DNA of 64,000 bases from Virgibacillus indicus. GTDB taxonomy: Bacteria > Bacillota > Bacilli > Bacillales > Amphibacillaceae. The stretch lies in contig NZ_NPMS01000005.1 in the NCBI RefSeq assembly GCF_002266285.1, positions 124,001 to 188,000 of the forward strand. The letters are read 5' to 3'. Below the pieces are notes generated by a model. That model was not told the origin of the DNA, did not search any database, and was given only the letters and a program-made list of their open reading frames with translations. Numbering within the stretch: position 1 is the first letter of the stretch; the number at the start of each line of letters is the position of its first letter. The translations under genes were made by a program, and so were the position numbers. Shown one piece after another: positions 8,400 to 16,307 of the stretch.

Positions 8400-8467
8400 A
8401 AATAATTGTCGATATTTCCCGGGAAATGAAAGTATTTCATATTAATTAATAGTTGATCAAACGTTTG
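8400..8467 (-). promoter_or_regulatory. Composite two-dyad element 1 upstream of esterase
   Basis: Positions 8400-8429 are identical over 30 bases to 41699-41728, and include the perfect dyad ATTTCCCGGGAAAT (8414-8427). A second dyad, CAAACGTTTG (8458-8467), inside TGATCAAACGTTTGTTTAA, has its centre exactly 42 bp from the first. It lies in the 216-base gap before the esterase start and after the GDPD stop. It is likely a binding site for a LacI-type regulator, perhaps with a second factor. Nothing else is seen in this gap. Confidence 0.7.
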
Positions 8468-8534
8468 TTTAAAGGTTAAGTCTCCATTTCAAACAAATCT
8501 TGTATCATAAAGATAAAATCAGCAAATACAAAGA

Positions 8535-9272
8535 CTACCTCCGAGCAATCCGCTCCCGAATCCGCAATGCTTTTTCCGGATAATCAGTTATAATCGCTGC
8601 ACAGCCAGCTCTTATAAATTTTTCCATATACTTTTCCTTATTTACTGTATAAACTCGTACAGGAAAGCCATTTTTTTGTGCTTCTTTCACCATATCCTCC
8701 GACGTATTTGGAAAATGCGGATGCAGACTTCCTGCTCCAAGTGTTTTTGCGTAATCCCATGGCTTATAGAGCCTCTCCTGATATAACACAGCGCATTCAA
8801 TATCCGGGTTCATTTCATTCATTTTCTTCAGTGCATAATGATTGAAAGATGAGAAAAAGACACGATCCTCCAAATCGGAGTTTTGTACCTCTTGCAGCAG
8901 CTTCACTTCAAAATCCGGATATTCCACAGTAGCATTTTTCAATTCAACATTTAATTCAAGGGTGTTTCCCTTCATCCATGAAAGAACTTCTTTCAGGGAA
9001 AGAATTCTCTCACCCCTGAACTTTTCTGAGTATTTGGAACCGGCATCCAGTTTCCTTAATTCATCAAGTGTAAGGCTCCTGACTTCCCCAGATCCGTTTG
9101 TTGTTCTGTCAACAGTATTGTCATGGATGACAGCAATCTGATTGTCTTTTGTTAAATGGACATCCAGCTCAATACCATTTGCTCCGACCCGTTCTGCCTC
9201 CCTGAACGCAGCCATTGTATTTTCCGGATGTGTTCCAAAACTGCCCCTATGTGCAAAAATTTTAGTCAGCAT
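8535..9272 (-). CDS. Glycerophosphodiester phosphodiesterase family protein
   Basis: This 245-residue TIM-barrel enzyme has HRGSFGTHPENTMAAF at residues 8-23 and GIELDVHLTKD and HDNTVDRTTNGSG behind it. These carry the catalytic His pair and the Glu/Asp metal ligands. No signal peptide is seen, so it is cytosolic. GDPD enzymes cleave glycerophosphodiesters to sn-glycerol-3-phosphate and an alcohol. As the last gene of the NagA-ROK run it may cleave a phosphodiester-linked sugar, perhaps derived from teichoic acid or a glycerophosphoglycoside. That role is inferred from context. A second GDPD is at 53832. Confidence 0.9.
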   Translation of the reverse strand: MLTKIFAHRGSFGTHPENTMAAFREAERVGANGIELDVHLTKDNQIAVIHDNTVDRTTNGSGEVRSLTLDELRKLDAGSKYSEKFRGERILSLKEVLSWMKGNTLELNVELKNATVEYPDFEVKLLQEVQNSDLEDRVFFSSFNHYALKKMNEMNPDIECAVLYQERLYKPWDYAKTLGAGSLHPHFPNTSEDMVKEAQKNGFPVRVYTVNKEKYMEKFIRAGCAAIITDYPEKALRIRERIARR

Positions 9273-9317
9273 GTTGAGTCTCCCTCATCTTAGAATGTTA
9301 TCAGTAATCTATTGCTT

Positions 9318-10442
9318 TCACGTTCTCTTCTTCGGTTTTATCCATAAAAGACTCACACTTGCCAGTGAAATCAGTGCTGCCAATCTGTACATTTCATCAA
9401 TTTCAATGTAATCCAGCACAAAGCCTGCAAGCAAATTTCCGAGCCATCCCCCGAGTCCAAATGTCACTGCCCAGTAAAAAGTTTGTCCTGTTGCACGATA
9501 CCTTTCTGGTGCAATCACATCAACGTAAGCCACAGAAACAAAATACTGGATACTGTAGGACAAACTCAGCAAAATCTGTGACCAAACCAGGATTTCAAGA
9601 CCGCTGCTGTAACCCAATATAATCCACCTGACAGCATAAATAATTGCTGTAGCAGATAAAAGGATTGGGAATGAAAAATTATTCATCAGTTTTTTTGATA
9701 ATGCAAAAAAGGGTACCTCAAGTATTGATTTGATTAATAATGCCAATCCAACAACAGTCAGTGTCGCTCCCATATTTTGAATATAAATAGCGTAAAATGA
9801 ATTATTCGCATGCACTGTCAAATGAACAAGAAAGCTAAAAAGCAGGAACATAAGAAATGCAGGATTTTTAAATAAACTGACTGCCTTCTGCATACTGAAG
9901 TCTTTTTTTCCGCCTTTTTTTATTGGCAGTCTTAATGCAAGAGTTAATGCAATAAGCAAAAAGCAGCTATGCAGGATAAACATCAGCTGCAGGCCAAATA
10001 AATCGAGCACTTTTCCAACAGCTATTACGCCAGCTGCATATCCCACTGACCCCCAGAGTCTGACTTTGCCAAAATCATTTCGGTCATCCAGCAGCGACAT
10101 TGCCGTAGCATCAGCAATTGGCGGCACAGAGCTCTGGAAGAAGAAATAAATAATATTAAGGATGAGTAAGTTTTCGAATTCATAAGAGAACGGGTAAAAT
10201 AAAGCCGTCCCTGCAGATCCTATGATCATGATGAACAATGTGATTTTGGGAGAATCCCAGTAATCTGTGAGCATTCCCCAAAATGGCTGGGCAAAAATCA
10301 TTACAAGCGGACCGGCCGCGAATAATATTCCAATTTCACCTGTTGTCAGGCCGACATCCACATAATACAGGTTCAAAAATTGGAATGCACCTGTCCCAAT
10401 GAAAAATAAAAAGTAAAACATATTCAGCAGTGCGTATTTCAT
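9318..10442 (-). CDS. MFS transporter (PPP/LacY-like subfamily)
   Basis: This 374-residue membrane protein has about 12 hydrophobic segments. The N-terminus, with FLNLYYVDVGLTTGEIGILF, then QPFWGMLTDYW, is typical of the MFS_1-like group that includes 3-phenylpropionate- and sugar-type proton symporters. The segment VSVAYVDVIAPERYRATGQT is a second conserved patch. It lies between the GNAT and GDPD genes in one run, 18 bases from GNAT, with a weak ribosome binding site that suggests translational coupling. It may import the substrate of the NagA/ROK enzymes. The substrate is unknown. Confidence 0.85.
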   Translation of the reverse strand: MKYALLNMFYFLFFIGTGAFQFLNLYYVDVGLTTGEIGILFAAGPLVMIFAQPFWGMLTDYWDSPKITLFIMIIGSAGTALFYPFSYEFENLLILNIIYFFFQSSVPPIADATAMSLLDDRNDFGKVRLWGSVGYAAGVIAVGKVLDLFGLQLMFILHSCFLLIALTLALRLPIKKGGKKDFSMQKAVSLFKNPAFLMFLLFSFLVHLTVHANNSFYAIYIQNMGATLTVVGLALLIKSILEVPFFALSKKLMNNFSFPILLSATAIIYAVRWIILGYSSGLEILVWSQILLSLSYSIQYFVSVAYVDVIAPERYRATGQTFYWAVTFGLGGWLGNLLAGFVLDYIEIDEMYRLAALISLASVSLLWIKPKKRT

Positions 10443-10460
10443 ACAGTCACATACTTATTT

Positions 10461-11507
10461 CTAAACATAATTAAGTCCTTCTGTGCTTGGCATTGGAAGC
10501 GGGAACACACTCTCAGCATTCTCATTTGGATCGAAAACCTTTTTCACGAATTCCTTTGGAGTTAAAGCATTGATTGATTCAAGAATTTCTGGTTTACTGA
10601 TTTCTGGATTCTGTTCTTTTAAATAAGGAAATGCCTGATCTATAAATCTTTCACGGTTCACAATGTAAACTGTCCCGCCATTTTTCCTTTCTTCATTTTG
10701 ATACGCATGCAGTTCCTGCTGCAGTTCATCCTGCCACGTTACAGCAAGTTCAAGCTTTGAAACGTAATTTCCCATTAACATATCCTGGAAAATTCCATGC
10801 ACTGCCTGTGGATCGCCGCCCCATTCCATTACAATTCCATTATCGGTCCCATTATTTTCTTCTTGTAGCCCAATCACGGCATATCCTTTTATTTCATTAT
10901 CCTTTTCAGCGACAAACAGCGCCTGATCTTTTTTAAAAATGCTTGCAAAGCCTCCTGCCTTCAGCAGCATTGCCCATTCCCAGACACTGCTTTCATACCG
11001 GACTTTTTTATTTTTATTCAATTGGTGTACACTGAAAATATCTGCTTCGGTTCCTTTTCTGACTGAGCCATCATAAATCGCCCTTTTTACGTTAGCTTCA
11101 AGTGTAAATTTCTTCATACTGCCAAAATGATAGCAGTCATTTCTTGTATAAAGCCCTCTGTCCCCCGATATCAATAATAAAGAAGCACCTGCATTATCAA
11201 TAGATTGATAGATTTCCTTCAGTATTCGGGTTGATATACCTTGTTTGCGGTAGCTCATATCTGTGCATACCGCTCCAATTGAAAAGATATTGAGTGATGC
11301 ACTGCCAATCCGGATAATGGATGGAACGAGACCGATAAAGCTGACCAGTTTTTCTCCATCAAAAGCTCCATAGGAAAGCTGCAGCTCCTTTGAAAACACC
11401 TGCGGAAAAGCCTCTCCCATAGAAGTATGTCCCCCGTCACGAAAGGTTTCATCTGCAAGTTTCACAGCCTGATCGAATTCATCTGGTTTCAGTCTTCTAA
11501 TTTTCAT
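10461..11507 (-). CDS. GNAT family N-acetyltransferase
   Basis: The N-terminal half (residues 1-150) is a GNAT domain. IFSIGAVCTDMSYRKQGIST contains the acetyl-CoA pyrophosphate loop (R-x-x-G-x-S), followed by a helix. The C-terminal half (about 170-348) has no clear match for me and may bind substrate. ATG follows the NagA stop directly, with GGAGG 10 bases before, so translation is probably coupled. An acetyltransferase next to a deacetylase suggests handling of an amino sugar, with acetylation of a free amine. The substrate is unknown. Confidence 0.82.
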   Translation of the reverse strand: MKIRRLKPDEFDQAVKLADETFRDGGHTSMGEAFPQVFSKELQLSYGAFDGEKLVSFIGLVPSIIRIGSASLNIFSIGAVCTDMSYRKQGISTRILKEIYQSIDNAGASLLLISGDRGLYTRNDCYHFGSMKKFTLEANVKRAIYDGSVRKGTEADIFSVHQLNKNKKVRYESSVWEWAMLLKAGGFASIFKKDQALFVAEKDNEIKGYAVIGLQEENNGTDNGIVMEWGGDPQAVHGIFQDMLMGNYVSKLELAVTWQDELQQELHAYQNEERKNGGTVYIVNRERFIDQAFPYLKEQNPEISKPEILESINALTPKEFVKKVFDPNENAESVFPLPMPSTEGLNYV

Positions 11508-12665
11508 TTAGTTCGATGCCTCCTTGTATACAGTTCTTCCGTCAATAATAGTTTCCATTACATTTAAACTTTCACTCAAAACTACCAAATCAGCATTATA
11601 ACCGGCTTCAATTCTTCCCAGTTTTCCTGCCCCATCAATAAATGATAAAGGTGTCTCAGCAGCCATAAAAACTGCCTCTTCCAAAGGGATATTGCAGTGA
11701 TCGACTGCAAACTTTATTCCTTTATCCAAAGTTATCGCACTTCCGGCCAATTTTCCGTTCTTTTTCAGGGTCACTTTGTTTCCCTTTCTGATCAGTTCCT
11801 TTCCCCTTAGGTTATATTCACCATCCGGAAGTTCATTATATCCGGTGCAATCCGAAATAAGAGCCAGCCCTTCTTTTCCTTTTATTTTATATAAAAGTTC
11901 TATTACCTTTGGATGAACATGCAGACCATCTGCAATCAGCTCACAAAGTAAATTCTCATAAAATAAAGCTGCAGCTGCTGTACCCGGTTCCCTGTGATGC
12001 AGCGGACTCATAGCATTAAAGGTATGGGTCAATTGTGTCAGGCCAAATTCCATTGCTTCTCCAATTTCATCAAGCGTTGCATTCGTATGGCCTGCAGATA
12101 CGCTAATCCCTTTTTCCCTCAATGACCGGATGATTGAAATTCCTTCTAATTCCTCAGGTGCCAGGGTTATCTTTTTTATAACGTTTTCAAATTGGCTGAT
12201 CACATCTTCCAAGTCCTCTGCTGTCAGCTTTCGAATCAGCTTTTCACTTTGAGCACCGCTGTATTTCGGACTGATCCATGGACCTTCTATATGTACACCT
12301 AACATCTTTGCGCCATTTGCCTGCATATAATTATATTTATCAGCTGTTCCAAGAAACCTCCGGACATCTTTCAGCGCTACAGTGCGGGACGTCGCTAAAT
12401 AGGAGGTGACACCATACTTTGGCAGTTTACTGGAAATCGTATGAAATATTTCAGGTTCATCATCCATAAAGTCCTTACCGTCTGCACCATGGATATGAAT
12501 GTCAATAAAGCCTGGACAAATGTAACCATCATTTACCTGGTAAACAGGCAGGTCTTCTTTCTTCATTTCCGGACCGACATAAGTTATTTTTTTATCTGAT
12601 ATTTCAACAAATGTATTTTTTATAATTCTTCCATCTGTTATGACATCACCTTTCAAGTAATACAT
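11508..12665 (-). CDS. nagA: N-acetylglucosamine-6-phosphate deacetylase
   Basis: This 385-residue amidohydrolase-superfamily TIM barrel has the expected motifs: DIHIHGADGKDFMDD, GVHIEGPWISPKYSGAQ (metal-binding Glu), SAGHTNATLDE (His) and LTHTFNAMSPLHHREPG (His), and LISDCTG in place of the usual LVTDA catalytic Asp region. It removes acetate from GlcNAc-6-phosphate or a close relative in the cytosol. I start it at ATG 12665, just behind GAGGTGAGGG, because the longer frame overlaps the ROK gene. No NagB is present in the window, so the downstream step is elsewhere or the substrate is not GlcNAc-6-P. Confidence 0.9.
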   Translation of the reverse strand: MYYLKGDVITDGRIIKNTFVEISDKKITYVGPEMKKEDLPVYQVNDGYICPGFIDIHIHGADGKDFMDDEPEIFHTISSKLPKYGVTSYLATSRTVALKDVRRFLGTADKYNYMQANGAKMLGVHIEGPWISPKYSGAQSEKLIRKLTAEDLEDVISQFENVIKKITLAPEELEGISIIRSLREKGISVSAGHTNATLDEIGEAMEFGLTQLTHTFNAMSPLHHREPGTAAAALFYENLLCELIADGLHVHPKVIELLYKIKGKEGLALISDCTGYNELPDGEYNLRGKELIRKGNKVTLKKNGKLAGSAITLDKGIKFAVDHCNIPLEEAVFMAAETPLSFIDGAGKLGRIEAGYNADLVVLSESLNVMETIIDGRTVYKEASN

Positions 12666-12673
12666 ATCTTCCC

Positions 12674-13549
12674 TCACCTCTCTGGTACTAAATAGCTTGC
12701 ACCAATCATGCTTGCATTGTTTTTCAGATGTGCCTGCTGCAAATTCAAGGGAATAGAGGAAAAGTTCGTTGCCTTTTCGACTAAATTCTCCCACCAGTAC
12801 TCACTTGAATCAATCACGCCACCACCAATAACAATCATTTCCGGATCGAATAAATATTGCAAATTACTAATTCCAATAGCTAAGTAATCTATAAAAGTAT
12901 CCACGATTTTTTTACAGTATTCATTCTCCTGATAATTTTCAAACAGTTGTTGGGGACTAAAGTTTTTATTGCTTAAAACAGGGTCTTCCTGAATCATGCG
13001 CTCAAGCGCTCTGCCTGAAGCATAAGCTTCCCAACAGCCTTTTCTCCCGCAGCCACATTGTTTTCCATCCGGAACAATAACCATATGGCCAACTTCCCCA
13101 CTGTATCCATTCAAGCCATGAACCAATTGATTATTATGTATAATTCCTCCACCGATTCCAGTACCAATGGCTATACAAATATAGCTTTTTACAGAGGTTG
13201 CTGCACCAGACATTCCTTCTGCCAGCGCAGCACTGTTTGCATCGTTATCTACAACGACTGGCACATTAAAAGCAGATTTCAACTGCTCAGCTAATGGTAC
13301 ATTTACAAATGCTGGAATATTAGCGGCACTAGTAATAATTCCTTTTTCAAAATCAACGATGCCAGCAGTTGCAATCCCAATTCCTTTAAGTTCAATACCT
13401 TTATCCAAATCTCTTATTTTGTTGATCATTGTCTCAACAACCGCTTCTGTCGGTGTTTTTATATCTTCAGTCTGAACAAGCTGCTTCTGTTCATTAAACA
13501 ATCCAAATTTAACTTTTGTTCCACCTATATCTATGCCAATTGTATACAT
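12674..13549 (-). CDS. ROK family sugar kinase
   Basis: The 291-residue protein starts MYTIGIDIGGTKVKFGLF (ATP phosphate loop). It also has VVVDNDANSAALAEG (the catalytic Asp region) and the ROK signature around GLNGYSGEVGHM, with the zinc site CGCGRKGC. There is no N-terminal DNA-binding domain, so this is a kinase and not a NagC-type repressor. Next to NagA, an N-acetylhexosamine kinase or glucokinase is likely. I start at 13549; the frame opens 11 codons earlier, but AGGAGG lies inside that stretch. A terminator-like hairpin sits right before the ribosome binding site. Confidence 0.9.
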   Translation of the reverse strand: MYTIGIDIGGTKVKFGLFNEQKQLVQTEDIKTPTEAVVETMINKIRDLDKGIELKGIGIATAGIVDFEKGIITSAANIPAFVNVPLAEQLKSAFNVPVVVDNDANSAALAEGMSGAATSVKSYICIAIGTGIGGGIIHNNQLVHGLNGYSGEVGHMVIVPDGKQCGCGRKGCWEAYASGRALERMIQEDPVLSNKNFSPQQLFENYQENEYCKKIVDTFIDYLAIGISNLQYLFDPEMIVIGGGVIDSSEYWWENLVEKATNFSSIPLNLQQAHLKNNASMIGASYLVPER

Positions 13550-13570
13550 AAGCTCAGGTCTACCTCCTGT

Positions 13571-13602
13571 AAAAATGGACACCTGAATCTAAAGGTGTCC
13601 AT
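13571..13602 (-). terminator. Intrinsic terminator or attenuator ahead of ROK gene
   Basis: On the minus strand ATGGACACCT pairs with AGGTGTCCAT around an 8-base loop, followed by TTTTT. The ROK ribosome binding site begins only 3 bases after the T-run, so no promoter can fit between. Transcription of ROK-NagA-GNAT-MFS-GDPD must therefore read through this hairpin, which makes it a leaky terminator or an attenuator. Confidence 0.75.
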
Positions 13603-13737
13603 CTGTATTTTCATTAGGCTGTTATCAATAAAAAAATTGTTTTTACTTTAAGTAAAAATTATCTTGCGTAGAGTAATTTCTCTTGCAAAAACTTATTGAG
13701 TGAATGGGTTCGCTCGGGTTACTACGATTAACTGCAT

Positions 13738-13768
13738 TTATAGAAAACAACTTTTATTTTCTATAAAT
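13738..13768. other. AT-rich inverted repeat at the end of a dehydrogenase gene
   Basis: TTTATAGAAAA and TTTTCTATAAA pair around a 9-base loop, overlapping the stop of the Gfo/Idh gene. It has no G-C clamp and no clear T-run. It may stabilise the 3' end of the upstream mRNA. Confidence 0.35.
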
Positions 13769-14735
13769 AAACCGGCGATTTCTTCTTGCTTGACTCATAG
13801 GCTGCCAGTGCTGCTTCCAATGCTTTTAAACCATCATAACCGGTTATAGATGGTGTTCTTCCTTCCTCTACACATGCGATAAAGTCCTGAATTAAGCCAA
13901 AATCCATATCATTTCCATAAAAAACATGACTCAGCGATTTGGCACCGCTTGCATACATTCTGAAATGCTCTTTAAATGCATCTGCTTTCACGGTTTGTTT
14001 TGTGCCAATCACCTCAATTGTCGCATCACCCCACATTGGATACGCTGAGAATTTTGACCAGCTGGCGTCATGTGTAGCGATTACGCCATTTTCGAATTCC
14101 AATGTAAGAATGCCAGCATCATCAATATCTATATCATGAAAATAGGAATCTACTATTCCATGAACCTCGGTAATTTCCTTTCCTAAGTACCAGCGCATGA
14201 TGTCAACCATATGCACGGTGTGGTCTAATACAGCACCACCGCCTGACTGTTCCTTATCAATGAACCAGTCACCTGGATTTTGGCCGCGGTTTGTTGTTCG
14301 GAATGCCACTATCTCTCCTAAATCTCCGTTATCTATCATCTTTTTCAACTGGGCGATTGGTGAACTGAATCGAACCGGAAAAGCAATTTGTAGAATAACT
14401 TTATATTCGTTGCAGACCTGAATCATTTCTTCCGCATCTTCAATCGTTGTGGCGATTGGCTTTTCACATAGGATATGCTTCTTTGCCTGTGCTGCATTCA
14501 GTACCATTTCTTTGTGACGGTTATTTTCACTGCAAATAATTACGGCATCCATTTCAGTTGCAAGAAAGGTATCCTGATCATCGAAATATTTTGTATGATA
14601 TTGTTCCGCTGCTTTTTTTCCACGATTCGTATCATCATCAAAGATTCCAACCAGCTCTGCATTGGGCAGTTTTATTAAGCTATCTGCATAGCTGAATGCA
14701 TGCATATGTGCGAAACTCATTATTCCAATCTTCAT
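13761..14735 (-). CDS. Gfo/Idh/MocA family oxidoreductase (atypical nucleotide loop)
   Basis: This 324-residue dehydrogenase has the family EKP motif (HILCEKPIATTIEDAEEM) and the catalytic segment GGGAVLDHTVHMVDIMRW. The usual GxGxxA/G loop is replaced by GIMSFAHMHAFSY, a variant seen in one subgroup of the family. Its ATG follows the stop of the upstream orphan gene directly. It is the last gene before the 211-base gap that separates the dehydrogenase genes from the NagA genes. Substrate unknown; the context suggests a sugar or amino sugar. Confidence 0.88.
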   Translation of the reverse strand: MKIGIMSFAHMHAFSYADSLIKLPNAELVGIFDDDTNRGKKAAEQYHTKYFDDQDTFLATEMDAVIICSENNRHKEMVLNAAQAKKHILCEKPIATTIEDAEEMIQVCNEYKVILQIAFPVRFSSPIAQLKKMIDNGDLGEIVAFRTTNRGQNPGDWFIDKEQSGGGAVLDHTVHMVDIMRWYLGKEITEVHGIVDSYFHDIDIDDAGILTLEFENGVIATHDASWSKFSAYPMWGDATIEVIGTKQTVKADAFKEHFRMYASGAKSLSHVFYGNDMDFGLIQDFIACVEEGRTPSITGYDGLKALEAALAAYESSKKKSPVYL

Positions 14736-15428
14736 TTATTTCACACCTCCATTTAAAAGCCCGCAGTATTTAATCAAACGTTTGATCAAATTCTGATCAG
14801 CCTTATGAGCGGCTGACAGAATGGAATCTGTTGAATATAATAATGGAAGACGTCTGTAACCTTTTGGATCAATTGGGTTCATTTCTTTACTATCAAATTC
14901 TATAATATTTTGTATCCCGCTCCAATCAAACTCAATTCGTTCATCTTCATCGGAAAATGTATATTCAAGATGTGCCATTGTACCGGAACCAAAGTTTACC
15001 GTTATGATTAGGTGATATGGTTTAACTTCCTGTTTTGTACCTTTCAATTGTACATCCTCTGGTTCACCGAGGATGGATGTGAGCACAAACAAATCACTAG
15101 CTGGCAGCCCATTACTTTTTTCATTCCTCACTTTTCTTCTGAAGCGCAGAACACCTTTTGGATCTGTTATCATCTCTTTTGCCTTTTGAAAGAATGGATA
15201 CTGCTCCAACTCAAAATATACTTGAACACCTTCATAGGTCTGTTCAAGCAATGTTGAGGGAATGAATAAGTTACCTTCTTTCTTTAACCCTTCATTCATA
15301 TTCGATTTATTAATTAAAAAAGTGCCTTCTTTCTCAGTTAGATCATTGACTGAATCAATGATTTTCGGCCTCTGAAAGGATGTCTGGAAATCTATTTGAT
15401 TTAAGTCCGCAACTACAATATTACGCAT
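14736..15428 (-). CDS. Gfo/Idh-like orphan lacking the Rossmann domain (uncharacterised)
   Basis: I do not recognise this 230-residue protein firmly. It has no signal peptide and no GxGxxG loop. The middle, VLRFRRKVRNEKSNGLPASD and GTMAHLEYTFSDEDERIEFD, resembles the C-terminal substrate domain of Gfo/Idh/MocA enzymes, where a beta-sheet checks sugar binding. It could be a partner subunit for the adjacent dehydrogenase (start-to-stop contact) or a decayed paralogue. Positions 14771-14790, near its 3' end, contain a near-perfect operator-like dyad. Confidence 0.55.
   Translation of the reverse strand: MRNIVVADLNQIDFQTSFQRPKIIDSVNDLTEKEGTFLINKSNMNEGLKKEGNLFIPSTLLEQTYEGVQVYFELEQYPFFQKAKEMITDPKGVLRFRRKVRNEKSNGLPASDLFVLTSILGEPEDVQLKGTKQEVKPYHLIITVNFGSGTMAHLEYTFSDEDERIEFDWSGIQNIIEFDSKEMNPIDPKGYRRLPLLYSTDSILSAAHKADQNLIKRLIKYCGLLNGGVK
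14771..14790. promoter_or_regulatory. CAAACGTTTG dyad inside coding sequence
   Basis: TTAATCAAACGTTTGATCAA is a 20-bp near-perfect dyad (one mismatched pair). It has the same core as the composite elements at 7.3, 8.4 and 41.7 kb. It lies within the orphan gene, 36-55 bases before the start of the next dehydrogenase gene. It may be a roadblock operator, or chance (it encodes LIKRLIK). No partner TTTCCCGGGAAA dyad is seen 42 bp away. Confidence 0.35.
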
Positions 15429-15461
15429 AGACTGCCCTCCTAATACTCTTCTTCATATTTC

Positions 15462-16295
15462 TTAGTTCAATAAATCCCTTAATCGATTTACAGCTTCTTT
15501 ATTTGCAATCTTTGTATCATCAAATCCCTCGTATTCAATCGACAGCCAGCCATCATAGTTATTCTCTTTTAATCCCTGAACAATATAGGACAAATCCACT
15601 TTTCCATCTCCGGGAACTGTACCAATCAGTTCAACGCCCTCTGTAGAACGGAATCCTTTGATCGATTCGTCAGCGCCCTTTTCACGGAAATCCTTAAAAT
15701 GAACATGAACAATCTTATCCCGCAATCGATCAAATGCCTCTTTGGGCTCCTCATGCACCAATAAAAAATTCCCAGTATCAAAGGTGGATTTTACAAAAGG
15801 GCTATTTACTTTATTAATTATTTCTTCTACCTGCTCACTTTTTCCTGCAAGTAATCCATGGTTTTCAATGGCCAGATATACCTGTTCTTTTTCAGCAGTC
15901 TCAGCACAAGCTTTTAAACCTTCAACAATCCAATCCTGGCCGTCTTCATAGGTCAAATCACCATGCAAGTCACCACAAAATACACGAATGATATTTGTCC
16001 CCAATTGTTTTGCCACCTCGATGCCATCTTTTATTTTAGCAACTTCTTTGGCACGTTCTTCACTTGATTCTTTCACAAAATTATTTGTTACATCATAAGC
16101 AGATACAGATAAATCATGCTTTTGCAATGCTTCTTTAACCTGTTTAATTTCCTTCTCTTTATCATTCCAGTAAATATCGAGGAGTTCTACTCCGTCTAAT
16201 GAAATGTTTTTCGCATAGTCAATAAAATCAAAAATTGTCCAGTTTTCCTCTTTTATTGTTGAATTCAAGCTATACATACTTACACTTATTTTCAT
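15462..16295 (-). CDS. Sugar phosphate isomerase/epimerase (AP-endonuclease-2 fold TIM barrel)
   Basis: This 277-residue protein is a xylose-isomerase-like TIM barrel of normal length. YLAIENHGLL (metal-binding Glu), STFDTGNFLL (Asp), VHVHFKDFREKG (His) and LSIEYEG (Glu) give a complete metal site. Such enzymes isomerise or epimerise keto sugars, and are commonly paired with Gfo/Idh dehydrogenases that make the keto intermediate. The ribosome binding site GGGAGG is ideally placed. It is 12 bases from the FAD oxidoreductase upstream. Confidence 0.88.
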   Translation of the reverse strand: MKISVSMYSLNSTIKEENWTIFDFIDYAKNISLDGVELLDIYWNDKEKEIKQVKEALQKHDLSVSAYDVTNNFVKESSEERAKEVAKIKDGIEVAKQLGTNIIRVFCGDLHGDLTYEDGQDWIVEGLKACAETAEKEQVYLAIENHGLLAGKSEQVEEIINKVNSPFVKSTFDTGNFLLVHEEPKEAFDRLRDKIVHVHFKDFREKGADESIKGFRSTEGVELIGTVPGDGKVDLSYIVQGLKENNYDGWLSIEYEGFDDTKIANKEAVNRLRDLLN

Positions 16296-16307
16296 AATAT
16301 CCTCCCT

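Noticed and set aside
11508..12794. Longer NagA start at 12794
   Set aside because: It would overlap the end of the ROK gene by 120 bases. The start at 12665 has GAGGTGAGGG before it and matches the usual N-terminus.
12674..13549. ROK protein as a NagC/XylR-type repressor
   Set aside because: It has no N-terminal helix-turn-helix; the protein begins directly with the kinase phosphate loop.
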